A DNA stretch of 7,426 nt, from positions 1 through 7,426 of the forward strand of contig JAJNBN010000159.1 in the NCBI GenBank assembly GCA_021156225.1, in the 5' to 3' direction. Shown one piece after another: positions 1 through 6,542 of this stretch. The DNA comes from Verrucomicrobiota bacterium. GTDB taxonomy: Bacteria; Verrucomicrobiota; Verrucomicrobiia; Limisphaerales; JAEYXS01. Each line of letters opens with the position of its first letter. Position 1 is the stretch's first letter. A model generated the notes under the pieces. The model did no database searches. It was not told where the DNA came from and saw only the letters and a list, made by a program, of their open reading frames with translations. Both the position numbers and the translations under genes were made by a program.

Positions 1-37
1 AGGCAGCGAAGACGATGAACAGAAAGCGGTTCAACAT
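1..37 (-). CDS. 5' end of a gene cut by the window edge, probable exported protein
   Basis: An ATG at 37-35 on the minus strand opens a frame that runs off the left edge after twelve codons, reading MLNRFLFIVFAA. A short N-terminus with one arginine followed by a strongly hydrophobic stretch is what a signal peptide or first membrane segment looks like. The start lies only nine bases beyond the stop codon of the LysM lipoprotein gene on the same strand, so the two are probably co-transcribed. No family can be assigned from twelve residues. The main doubt is whether this ATG is the true start, since there is no convincing Shine-Dalgarno. Confidence 0.5.
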   Translation of the reverse strand, partial: MLNRFLFIVFAA

Positions 38-46
38 GATACGCGC

Positions 47-850
47 CTAGATGGACGGAATCTTGAGCGTCTGGCCCAGTTTCATACGCCGGGAATCTAC
101 GCCGGGATTGGCCGTCTTCAACGCGGCTTCACTTACTTTGTATTGTTTGGAGATCTTATAGAATGTATCGCCGGGCTGGATGACATGGGTGCGACCGGCT
201 CCCGGAGTCGGGACGCCCGCATGCAGGGTAACGTTGGTAGCGGATACAGTAGGACGGGTGCCATTACCTGAGGGTGGCGGACCTACCCGCAACGGCTGGC
301 CAGTTTGACCGGGCTGGGCGCGTTGCTGCAGTTGTTGTTGCTGGCCCATCTGCATGGCGATGAGCTGGGACATCTGGTTCTGCACCTGTTCCAGTTGCGT
401 TTTGAGCTGGGCGTTTTCTTTCGTCAGGCCGTCGAGACGTTCCAGATCGCGCTGCACCATCTGGTTCACCGGGCCGAGCGAGATGGTACGGGCCAGCTCC
501 TGTTTGCAGGCGACGATGTGCTGGCGGATGGATTCAGCCAAATCGGAGTCCGGCTTATACTTCAGGAAACGGTCGAAATGGTAGATGGCGGCGGAATAAT
601 CTTTCGTGCGCTGCTCGTGCAGGATGCCGAGTTCCAGATGGGCCACGGAAGAGCGGGGATTCGCCTCCAGCGCCTTCTCAAAATCCTCCAGGGCACCGGT
701 GAAATCCAGGCTGTTCACACGGCGTTTGCCACTGAGGTAGTAGGGATCTTTCTGCTCATCCGCGGTGCCGGCACTGGGCGGAAAGCAGCCGGTGACCGCC
801 AGTAATGCGGTCACGGCCAATCCCAGCGAAAGCACCCGCGAAAAATTCAT
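47..850 (-). CDS. Lipoprotein with TPR-like region, coiled coil and C-terminal LysM domain
   Basis: This 267-residue protein is probably an envelope lipoprotein that binds peptidoglycan. Residues 1-22 form a lipoprotein signal peptide ending in VTGC, with Cys22 as the predicted lipidated residue. Residues about 38-105 are helical and TPR-like (FTGALEDFEKALEANP, then a second repeat around AIYHFDRFLKYKP). Residues about 125-157 look like a coiled coil ending in a glutamine-rich run, followed by a Pro/Gly/Thr linker to about 208. Residues 211-265 are a LysM domain (HVIQPGDTFYKISKQYKVS, then LGQTLKIP), the module that binds N-acetylglucosamine-containing glycans. The frame is open far upstream to 1378, but that extension lies over the neighbouring membrane-protein gene in another frame. 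The signal peptide and lipobox fix the start at 850. No clear Shine-Dalgarno precedes it. The arrangement suggests a cell-wall anchored scaffold; partners are unknown. Confidence 0.9.
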   Translation of the reverse strand: MNFSRVLSLGLAVTALLAVTGCFPPSAGTADEQKDPYYLSGKRRVNSLDFTGALEDFEKALEANPRSSVAHLELGILHEQRTKDYSAAIYHFDRFLKYKPDSDLAESIRQHIVACKQELARTISLGPVNQMVQRDLERLDGLTKENAQLKTQLEQVQNQMSQLIAMQMGQQQQLQQRAQPGQTGQPLRVGPPPSGNGTRPTVSATNVTLHAGVPTPGAGRTHVIQPGDTFYKISKQYKVSEAALKTANPGVDSRRMKLGQTLKIPSI

Positions 851-886
851 AGGCAGAAAACTAAACGATGCCTTCCGAGGGCGCAA

Positions 887-911
887 GCCGGTTGCAGCCG
901 GTTGCACCGGC
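887..911. repeat. Two-copy 10-bp tandem repeat with small hairpin
   Basis: The ten bases gccggttgca occur twice in direct succession (887-896 and 897-906). The second copy, together with the following ccggc, can fold into a 5-bp stem GCCGG/CCGGC with a five-base loop (897-911). It lies in the leader of the LysM lipoprotein gene, downstream of the membrane-protein gene. No function can be assigned; it may be slippage-prone DNA or part of a folded leader. Confidence 0.5.
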
Positions 912-914
912 GGG

Positions 915-951
915 CCAATGTGGGGAGACAAAGAGTGTCCTCCGTCATTGG
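915..951 (-). terminator. Imperfect stem-loop directly after the membrane-protein stop codon
   Basis: CCAATG at 915-920 pairs with CATTGG at 946-951. Inside this, GGAGACA (924-930) pairs with TGTCCTCC (936-943) with one bulged base, leaving the five-base loop aagag. The outer stem ends on the base next to the stop codon of the membrane-protein gene (stop at 952-954). On the minus strand no T-run follows, so it does not fit a textbook intrinsic terminator. It could be a processing or mRNA-stabilising hairpin that sets different expression of the two genes it separates. The fold is seen directly; the role is inferred. Confidence 0.45.
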
Positions 952-1836
952 TCACGCGTCTTTGAAGGGGTTGGCGGCCGGTTTTTCCACCGGTTTGGCT
1001 TCCGTGGGATGATTGAAGGGATTGGTTTTGGGGATGACGGCCAGTTCGGTGCGGCGCGGCAAACTGAAGGTCGCACCGGCAACGTAGGCCCAGCCCATAA
1101 CCACATGGAGACCGCAGGCCGCCAGCAGACCTTCCAGCGGCAGCCAGCCCAGCCCATACAGCGCGATGGCTATGCTGTAAACGACCGCAGGCGTCAGCAA
1201 CGCCGCGGCGCTCAACCGGATGGATTCTGACCACTTGAGATCGCGATCGCCCCAGAAGGCGATGAACTTCGCTATGGGAGCATAGACCAAGGCGAGCACC
1301 ATCCACTGGAGCCATAACCCGATGAAGGTTGTGGCGATGGCTCCGGCGATGAAGAAGGGACGGCGGGCACCCCACCAAGGGACGGCGTCCGGACGGCTGA
1401 GGACGAGAGAGAAACTTGGTTCGTAGGGCAGCGGCACGTAACCGAACATGGAATAGATGCGGGCTTCCTTGCTGTGGAGTTCGAGCTGGACATCGGAGGA
1501 ACGGCCGAAGGTGTGGGAGTTAGCGGGGACGGCGATGATGCCCAACCAACGTGATTCGGAGAGTTGCACGGCCTCGAGATTGGGCCAGGCCAGTTCACCA
1601 CGCAGGATGTAGCCATTGTCCGGGAGTTGGTGGATGGCATGATCGATGGAGGGAAGCCACGCGCTGAACAGCAAAATAAGCACGGCGGCCACGGCACCAC
1701 CGGCCACGATTGACTGGGCGATGAACAGCCGCCGCCATGAACTGCGGCCGAACCCGGCGACGCCGCCAAACGTGATCGGCTGGCCGGCCATCACGCCTGA
1801 ACTCTTCGGCGGTTGCGGTGTCGCGGTTTCTTCCAT
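952..1836 (-). CDS. Polytopic inner-membrane protein of unknown family
   Basis: The protein has 294 residues from the chosen ATG. A cytoplasmic-looking N-terminus of about 35 residues ends in WRR and is followed by a hydrophobic segment at about 37-61. Residues 62-157 are a soluble loop. At least three more hydrophobic stretches follow at about 160-195, 206-230 and 231-258. The C-terminal tail (259-294) is polar and proline-rich with two NPF triplets (272-274 and 289-291). One terminal TM plus an extracytoplasmic loop and a helical bundle recalls Yip1/DUF1189-type proteins, but I do not recognise a diagnostic motif, so the family is left open. A GTG eleven codons upstream (1869) is possible, but AGG at 1845-1847 sits eight bases before the ATG, and the candidate promoter would start transcription near the GTG. 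It precedes the LysM lipoprotein gene on the same strand, 101 bases away, suggesting an envelope role. Confidence 0.75.
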   Translation of the reverse strand: MEETATPQPPKSSGVMAGQPITFGGVAGFGRSSWRRLFIAQSIVAGGAVAAVLILLFSAWLPSIDHAIHQLPDNGYILRGELAWPNLEAVQLSESRWLGIIAVPANSHTFGRSSDVQLELHSKEARIYSMFGYVPLPYEPSFSLVLSRPDAVPWWGARRPFFIAGAIATTFIGLWLQWMVLALVYAPIAKFIAFWGDRDLKWSESIRLSAAALLTPAVVYSIAIALYGLGWLPLEGLLAACGLHVVMGWAYVAGATFSLPRRTELAVIPKTNPFNHPTEAKPVEKPAANPFKDA

Positions 1837-1860
1837 CAAACAAACCTGCGGGCGGTCAGT

Positions 1861-1875
1861 AACCGCCACGCGGTT
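1861..1875. repeat. Short perfect hairpin AACCGC-CAC-GCGGTT
   Basis: Six bases pair perfectly around a three-base loop (1861-1866 with 1870-1875). The element touches the predicted -10 box of the membrane-protein gene and would lie at the very 5' end of its transcript. It may be a 5' stabilising hairpin, an operator half, or chance. Confidence 0.4.
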
Positions 1876-1903
1876 ATATTATCTGATGGAGGAAGCAGCG
1901 CAA
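1873..1903 (-). promoter_or_regulatory. Candidate sigma70-type promoter for the membrane-protein gene
   Basis: Reading the minus strand, TTGCGC (plus 1898-1903) stands sixteen bases before TAATAT (plus 1876-1881); the overlapping TATAAC (plus 1873-1878) is an alternative -10 with wider spacing. This would start transcription near 1866-1870, giving a leader of about 30 bases before the ATG at 1836. The match to consensus is only partial, especially in the -35 box. It is called mainly because it is the AT-rich island in a G+C-rich region directly upstream of the gene. Confidence 0.4.
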
Positions 1904-1919
1904 GGCATCCGGTGCTTCC
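1891..1919. repeat. 7-bp inverted repeat overlapping the candidate -35 box
   Basis: GGAAGCA (1891-1897) and TGCTTCC (1913-1919) are exact inverted copies separated by fifteen bases. The spacer contains the candidate -35 hexamer of the membrane-protein gene. The centre-to-centre distance of about 22 bases equals about two helical turns, which would suit a dimeric DNA-binding protein. Without homologous loci to compare, this remains a possible operator only. Confidence 0.35.
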
Positions 1920-1930
1920 GTTTGGCGGGC

Positions 1931-1968
1931 AAAGCAAAGCCGGTCCGCTGAGTTGGCAACGGACCGGC
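1931..1968 (-). terminator. Probable intrinsic terminator of the small secreted protein gene
   Basis: GCCGGTCCG (1939-1947) and CGGACCGGC (1960-1968) form a perfect 9-bp G+C-rich stem with a twelve-base loop. On the minus strand the stem is followed by TTTGCTTTG, an interrupted T-tract. It lies 43 bases past the stop codon of the small secreted protein gene (2012) and just upstream of the candidate promoter of the next minus-strand gene, where a terminator is expected. The imperfect T-tract is the reason for moderate confidence. Confidence 0.6.
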
Positions 1969-2011
1969 GGCATACGGCACTAACTATCAGGAAGACGAGC
2001 AAGCGTACGGC

Positions 2012-2314
2012 TTACTTGTCCTTTTTCTTCGCAGGCGTGATCGCTTCGACCACGTTCGCCTCAGAAACTTTCAACTGGACTAGGTCGCCCGTTTTCACTT
2101 TGGACAGGTCGACGTCTTTGGCGACTTTGTAGATCTCTTCCTTGTCCTTCTTGCCGCGAGTGACGGTGAGGGTGTGGCTCTCCGCGTTGACGGCTTTTAC
2201 GGTGCCGCCATGGCGTTCTTTTTTGCCTTCCTTGTCCTTCTCGGTATTGGCGGCGAAGGTGGGCAGGACGAGGGCGATGACGGCGGTGAGGGTGAGGAGC
2301 AGTTTTTTATTCAT
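2012..2314 (-). CDS. Small secreted basic protein with a beta-barrel-like core
   Basis: The product is 100 residues. Residues 1-21 or 22 are a Sec signal peptide (MNKKLLLTLTAVIALVLPTFAA). A lysine-rich linker follows (23-34), then a compact domain at about 36-92 whose pattern (GGTVKAVNAESHTLTVTRG, a short turn, YKVAKD, then VKTGDLVQLKV and VVEAITP) alternates like a small all-beta fold. It resembles DUF5666- or CusF-type periplasmic domains, but the Met/Trp metal ligands of CusF are absent, so metal binding should not be assumed. The tail is AKKKDK. The frame stays open 32 codons upstream, but the signal peptide and a GGAAAG ribosome site at 2323-2328, eight bases before the ATG, fix the start at 2314. 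It is transcribed divergently from the cytochrome-like gene and may share its control region. The function is unknown. Confidence 0.8.
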   Translation of the reverse strand: MNKKLLLTLTAVIALVLPTFAANTEKDKEGKKERHGGTVKAVNAESHTLTVTRGKKDKEEIYKVAKDVDLSKVKTGDLVQLKVSEANVVEAITPAKKKDK

Positions 2315-2412
2315 TTGATTGTCTTTCCAGGAGCGTTTGTTTGGGCGCCACCTGATATGGTCATTTGTGGGGTTCGACCGGATGTTTTGCTGTGTGTTCA
2401 ACGGATTCACTA

Positions 2413-2447
2413 AGAAAAACGGTATATTTTTCAGGAAGCGTTTTTCT
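2413..2447. promoter_or_regulatory. Inverted repeat around a TATA-like box in the divergent intergenic region
   Basis: AGAAAAACG (2413-2421) and CGTTTTTCT (2439-2447) are perfect 9-bp inverted copies separated by seventeen bases. The spacer contains TATATT (2423-2428), five of six matches to a plus-strand -10 box, although no good -35 precedes it at normal spacing. The element stands between the divergent small-secreted-protein gene and the cytochrome-like gene, so one bound factor could govern both. It also marks the most AT-rich point of this region. The repeat is seen directly; the operator and promoter roles are inferred. The rest of 2315-2575 shows no additional gene. Confidence 0.45.
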
Positions 2448-2575
2448 GTAACCTATGGTTTGCAGCGAGCGTCTGAGCGGTAGCGGCAAAGCGAGTGGAC
2501 GGAGAATCTTACATTGGGGTGGCACAATCTTCTATTGTTCCCGTGGGCGGCTTAGCGGATACTAGTCTGGCACGC

Positions 2576-4996
2576 ATGAAGTCCCTGATTGTAGCGGTTT
2601 CGTTTGTATTTGGCGCGCTGGTGACCAGCGCGGCGCAGGTGGATTTTTCCCATCAGATTGTGCCCATCTTGCGGGAGCATTGCGCGGAGTGTCACACGGG
2701 CGACAAGAAGAAGGGCGGGCTCTCGATCAATACGAAAGCGGACTTGATGGCGGGGAGTGAGAACGGAGCAGTGATCGAATTGCGGAAGAGTGACAAGAGC
2801 AGGTTCATCGAGGTGCTGGTGACGAAGGATGAGGACTCGCGGATGCCGCCGAAGGGGCCGAGGCTTTCGCCGGAGAAAATTCTGCTGCTCAAGGCGTGGA
2901 TCGATGGCGGTGCACAGTGGGATGAGGGATTTGCGTTCAAGAAGCCGGCGTATGAGCCGGCGCTCAAGCCGCGGCGGGTGGAGTTGCCCAAAGTGGTGAA
3001 GGGCCGCACGAATGCAGTGGATCGCATTTTGGATGCGTATCTGGCAAAGAATAAACTCAAGACGCCGGAGCCGATCACGGATGCGGAGTTCGCGCGACGG
3101 GTGCATCTGGACTTGGTGGGTTTGCTGCCGCAGCCGGAGGCATTGGAGAAGTTTCTGGCGGACAAGGGCAAGGACAAGCGGCAGCGGTTGGTGCAGGAGT
3201 TGTTGGACAATGATGTGGCGTATGCGGAGCATTGGCTGACGTTCTGGAATGATCTGTTGCGCAATGATTACATCGGCACGGGCTTCATCACGGGCGGGCG
3301 CAAGCAGATCACAAAATGGCTCTACACGGCGCTGACGGAGAACAAGCCGTATGACCAGTTCGTGCGCGAGTTGATCGCGCCACCCACTCCGGCGAGCGCG
3401 GGCTTCAGCGAAGGCATCAAGTGGCGCGGGAGCGTGAATGCCTCGCAGACGACGGAGATCCAATTCGCGCAATCGGTGGGACAATCGTTGCTGGGGATTA
3501 ACCTGAAATGTGCGTCGTGTCATGACAGTTTCATCGACCGCTGGAAGCTGGATGAAGCGTATGGCATGGCGGCGATCATCGCGGAACAGCCGCTGGAGAT
3601 AAATCGGTGCGACAAGCCGATCGGGAAGACGGCGAAGGCGGCGTGGTTGTTCCCGGAACTGGGTCAGATCGATGCGGATAAGCCGGCGAAAGAGCGCTTG
3701 CAGCAATTGGCGGCGCTGATGACGCATCCGGAGAATGGGCGCGTGACGCGGACGATCGTGAACCGGTTCTGGCAGCGCTTGATGGGGCGCGGCATCGTGC
3801 ATCCGGTGGATGCGATGCAATCGGAGCCGTGGAATTCTGACCTGCTCGATTACTTGGCGGTGCATCTTTCGGATAACAAGTATGATCTGAAAAAGACGCT
3901 GGAGCTGATCTGCAATTCGCAGGCTTATCAATCCAAGGCGCAGGTGCTCGAACCCGGCGCAGATGATCATGCGTATGTATATGGCGGGCCGAGGACGAAG
4001 CGCATGACGGCGGAACAATTCACGGATGCGGTGTGGCAACTGACGGGCAGCGCTCCGGCGAAGTTTGATGCCGGTGTGGTGCGCGGCAAGGCGGAGCTGA
4101 ATGCGGCGACCAAGGTTGATCTGAAAGGGCAGTGGGTGTGGTCCACGGACAATAAGGGCACCAATGTGGCGAAAGCGGGCGAGGCGATCGCGTTGCGGCA
4201 CAAGTTCACGCTGAAGTCATTGCCGGTGCGGGCAGGAGCGGCGATCTCGGTGGATAACAGCTACACACTCTCCGTGAACGGGAAGGAATTGGCGGCAGAT
4301 GAGGATTGGATGACGGTGGAACCGGTGGATCTGCTGGGCGGCTTGAAGGCGGGGGCGAATGAGATCTTGCTGGTGGCGAAGAATGCGGGGAATGGGCCGA
4401 ATCTGGCGGGGGCGTTCTTTGAGGGGCGTTTGCAGTTTGCGGATGGCGCGGAGCAAGTCATTGGCACGGATACGACTTGGGAGTGGACGAAGACGTTGCC
4501 GGATGCGAAGGGGAAGTTCGCAACGGCACCGAAGGACTGGCAGGCGGCGGTGGTGGTAGCGACGGCGGAGGTTTGGATGAAGTCATTGCGCGAGCCGATC
4601 GTGGCGACGTTGAACCAGACGGTGTATTCGACGTTGCCGATGGTGCGGGCGTCACTGGTGAAGTCGGACATGCTGCAACGGACCTTGGGACGGCCGAATC
4701 GCGATCAGATCGTGACGACGCGGCCGAGTGACTTGAGCACGCTGGAAGCCCTGGATCTGAACAACGGTCAGACGCTGGCCGATTTGCTGGCGAAGGGGGC
4801 GGGCAAGCTGGTGAAGGACGGTAGCAGCACGGAGGCGTTGGTGCAGCGGGTTTATGTTTATGCGCTGTCGCGGCCACCGACGAAGAATGAATTGAGCGTC
4901 ACCCGTGAGGTGCTGGGGCCGAAGCCGACGGAGCAAGGAGTGCAGGACCTGCTCTGGGCGCTGGTGATGATGCCGGAGTTTCAACTGGTGCGCTGA
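2576..4996 (+). CDS. PSCyt1-PSCyt2(DUF1549)-PSD1(DUF1553) exported c-type cytochrome-like protein
   Basis: This 806-residue exported protein has the three-part PVC architecture. Residues 1-20 are a Sec signal peptide. Residues 22-115 are a PSCyt1 cytochrome-like domain with haem motif CAECH (36-40) and the likely distal ligand Met90 in RMPPKG. Residues about 145-340 are DUF1549, with a second CxxCH (CASCH, 312-316) followed by the typical DSFIDRWKL. DUF1553 starts about 384 (HPENGRVTRTIVNRFWQRLMGRG) and ends at the C-terminus with LSRPPTKNE and MMPEFQLVR. It is interrupted at about 515-645 by a tryptophan-rich beta-sandwich-like insert. Two CxxCH sites imply covalent haem attachment outside the cytoplasm. 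The frame is open to a GTG at 2495, but the signal peptide places the start at 2576; no Shine-Dalgarno is clear. It leads a two-gene unit with the DUF1501 gene 22 bases downstream. The reaction is not known for the family; electron transfer linked to glycan breakdown is only a hypothesis. Confidence 0.93.
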   Translation: MKSLIVAVSFVFGALVTSAAQVDFSHQIVPILREHCAECHTGDKKKGGLSINTKADLMAGSENGAVIELRKSDKSRFIEVLVTKDEDSRMPPKGPRLSPEKILLLKAWIDGGAQWDEGFAFKKPAYEPALKPRRVELPKVVKGRTNAVDRILDAYLAKNKLKTPEPITDAEFARRVHLDLVGLLPQPEALEKFLADKGKDKRQRLVQELLDNDVAYAEHWLTFWNDLLRNDYIGTGFITGGRKQITKWLYTALTENKPYDQFVRELIAPPTPASAGFSEGIKWRGSVNASQTTEIQFAQSVGQSLLGINLKCASCHDSFIDRWKLDEAYGMAAIIAEQPLEINRCDKPIGKTAKAAWLFPELGQIDADKPAKERLQQLAALMTHPENGRVTRTIVNRFWQRLMGRGIVHPVDAMQSEPWNSDLLDYLAVHLSDNKYDLKKTLELICNSQAYQSKAQVLEPGADDHAYVYGGPRTKRMTAEQFTDAVWQLTGSAPAKFDAGVVRGKAELNAATKVDLKGQWVWSTDNKGTNVAKAGEAIALRHKFTLKSLPVRAGAAISVDNSYTLSVNGKELAADEDWMTVEPVDLLGGLKAGANEILLVAKNAGNGPNLAGAFFEGRLQFADGAEQVIGTDTTWEWTKTLPDAKGKFATAPKDWQAAVVVATAEVWMKSLREPIVATLNQTVYSTLPMVRASLVKSDMLQRTLGRPNRDQIVTTRPSDLSTLEALDLNNGQTLADLLAKGAGKLVKDGSSTEALVQRVYVYALSRPPTKNELSVTREVLGPKPTEQGVQDLLWALVMMPEFQLVR

Positions 4997-5018
4997 TGTG
5001 TCATAATACTTTATAGCC

Positions 5019-6542
5019 ATGAAACCGCAGATTGATCCAACGTTACCGGAAGCGCAGGCGCGGCGGGAGTTCCTCAAGCAACTCAGCGCGGCGGGCTTGG
5101 CGGCGATGATGACGGGTGAGGTGTCGGTGTTCGGGGCGGAGGGAAAGCTCCAGCATCCGAAGGCGACGGCGGATACGTGCATTCTTTTGTGGATGGGTGG
5201 TGGCATGGCGGCACCGGATACGTTTGATCCGAAGCGGTATGTGCCTTTTGCACCCGGGACGCCGGTGGCGAAGGTGGAGAGCACTTTCCCGACGATCGAT
5301 ACGGTGGTGGATAATATCAAGATCACGCAGGGGCTGGAGAATATCGCGAAGGTGATGGATCGCGCGACGCTCATCCGCTCGCACATCCAGCCGGATCTCG
5401 GGAGCATTTTGCATTCGCGGCATCAGTATCATTGGCACACGGGGTATGTGCCGCCGCAGACGGTGGCGTGTCCGCACATCGGGGCATGGATGTCCAAGGT
5501 GTTGGGGCCGCGTAATCCGGTGGTGCCGGCATTCATCAACATCGGGCAGCGGCTGGAAGGCGTGGGTGAGCAGGAAGAATTGAAGGCGTTCACCACGGCG
5601 GGTTTCTTCGGCACGGAGTTCGGGCCGATGGTGATTCCGTTCCCGGAGGATGCGGCGCAATCGGTGCGGCCGCCGAAGGGGATGGAGCCGGGGCGATTCG
5701 ATAATCGCTACAGTCTTTACCGCAAGCTCATCGACAAGAATCCGCATCGTGATTATCTCAGTGATTATCAGCAGGCTTCGATGCTGCGCTCGATGGATAA
5801 TGCGCATCGGTTGCTGAGTTCACCATCGGCGAAGGCGTTCGACATCACGCAGGAGCCGATCGAGAACATCCGGAAGTATTATCCCGGCTATGAACCAGGT
5901 GTGCGGTTTGAGGCGTCACGGGATCGTTTTGCGGGGACGTATGAGGCGGGGACCATCGGCAAGTTTGGCTTGGGCTGCTTGCTGGCGCGGCGGTTGACGG
6001 AAGCGGGGGCGCGGTTCATCGAGGTGTCCACGGAGTATATCCCGTTCTTCAACTGGGATACGCATGAGAATGGTTACTCACGCTTGGTGGCGATGAAGGA
6101 GGCGATCGATGCGCCGATCGCGCAACTGGTGCGTGATTTGGAAGAGCGCGGGTTGCTGAATCGCACGCTCATCGTGGTGGCGAGCGAGTTCAGTCGCGAC
6201 ATGATCATGGAGGGCAAGCCGGGCTCGAACGCGAATGATCAGGCGGGTTTCAAGGTGGATACGATCACGGAGATGAAGCATTACGGGCAGCATCGGCATT
6301 TCACGGGCGGTTCCTCGGTGCTGTTGTTCGGTGGCGGGGTGAAGAAGGGGCATGTGCATGGGGCGACGGCGACGGAACGGCCGTTCGTGGCACTGGGCGA
6401 GCCGGTGTCCATCATGGACCTGCACGCGACGATCTTCACGGCGATGGGGATCAGTCCGAAGACGGCTTATGATATCGAGGGGCGGCCGTTTTACGCGACG
6501 GAGGATGGGCATGGGAAGGCAGTTCGGGATGTGTTTGCGTGA
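5019..6542 (+). CDS. DUF1501 family protein with twin-arginine signal
   Basis: This 507-residue protein belongs to DUF1501, a family related to the alkaline phosphatase/sulfatase superfamily and usually encoded next to PSCyt/PSD1 genes. The N-terminus has RREFLK (15-20) followed by a hydrophobic stretch (21-40), a Tat signal implying export of a folded protein. The core starts with ILLWMGGGMAAPDTFDPKRY (55-74), the counterpart of the usual GGPS-x-x-DTFDPK segment but without the serine. Further family landmarks are RSH (120-122), HSRHQYHWHTGY (132-143), NWDTHENGY (345-353), VVASEFSRD (386-394, usually EFGRT), and HFTGGSSVLLFGGGVKKG (427-444). Length is in the normal range and there is no frameshift. 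The start follows the previous stop by 22 bases with no obvious Shine-Dalgarno, so translation may depend on readthrough of ribosomes from the upstream gene. The substrate is unknown; the altered residues may mark a subfamily with changed or lost hydrolytic chemistry. Confidence 0.93.
   Translation: MKPQIDPTLPEAQARREFLKQLSAAGLAAMMTGEVSVFGAEGKLQHPKATADTCILLWMGGGMAAPDTFDPKRYVPFAPGTPVAKVESTFPTIDTVVDNIKITQGLENIAKVMDRATLIRSHIQPDLGSILHSRHQYHWHTGYVPPQTVACPHIGAWMSKVLGPRNPVVPAFINIGQRLEGVGEQEELKAFTTAGFFGTEFGPMVIPFPEDAAQSVRPPKGMEPGRFDNRYSLYRKLIDKNPHRDYLSDYQQASMLRSMDNAHRLLSSPSAKAFDITQEPIENIRKYYPGYEPGVRFEASRDRFAGTYEAGTIGKFGLGCLLARRLTEAGARFIEVSTEYIPFFNWDTHENGYSRLVAMKEAIDAPIAQLVRDLEERGLLNRTLIVVASEFSRDMIMEGKPGSNANDQAGFKVDTITEMKHYGQHRHFTGGSSVLLFGGGVKKGHVHGATATERPFVALGEPVSIMDLHATIFTAMGISPKTAYDIEGRPFYATEDGHGKAVRDVFA

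Noticed and set aside
272..330. Repeat-like Gln/Pro/Gly-rich coding stretch as a possible mobile or CRISPR-type repeat
   Set aside because: It is low-complexity linker sequence inside the lipoprotein gene, without regular repeat units or spacers.
851..1378. N-terminal extension of the LysM lipoprotein frame
   Set aside because: It overlaps the membrane-protein gene in a different frame, has shadow-like composition, and the lipoprotein signal peptide begins cleanly at 850.
2315..2410. Upstream extension of the small secreted protein
   Set aside because: The extra residues are polar and would bury the signal peptide internally; a ribosome site lies just before 2314.
2524..2538. ACAAT-CTTCT-ATTGT dyad in the leader of the cytochrome-like gene
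   Set aside because: Five-base arms are too short to separate from chance in this length of sequence.
2495..2575. GTG start 27 codons upstream of the cytochrome-like protein
   Set aside because: The Sec signal peptide begins at the ATG at 2576, and the extension shows no coding pattern or export feature.
2552..4201. Long 549-residue reading frame on the minus strand opposite the cytochrome-like gene
   Set aside because: Its translation is dominated by Arg, His, Leu and Gln with no domain pattern. It is the expected shadow of a gene with strong third-position G preference, and the plus-strand frame has clear family motifs.
5043..5807. 254-residue minus-strand frame opposite the DUF1501 gene
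   Set aside because: Arginine/histidine-rich shadow of the DUF1501 coding sequence with no recognisable domain.
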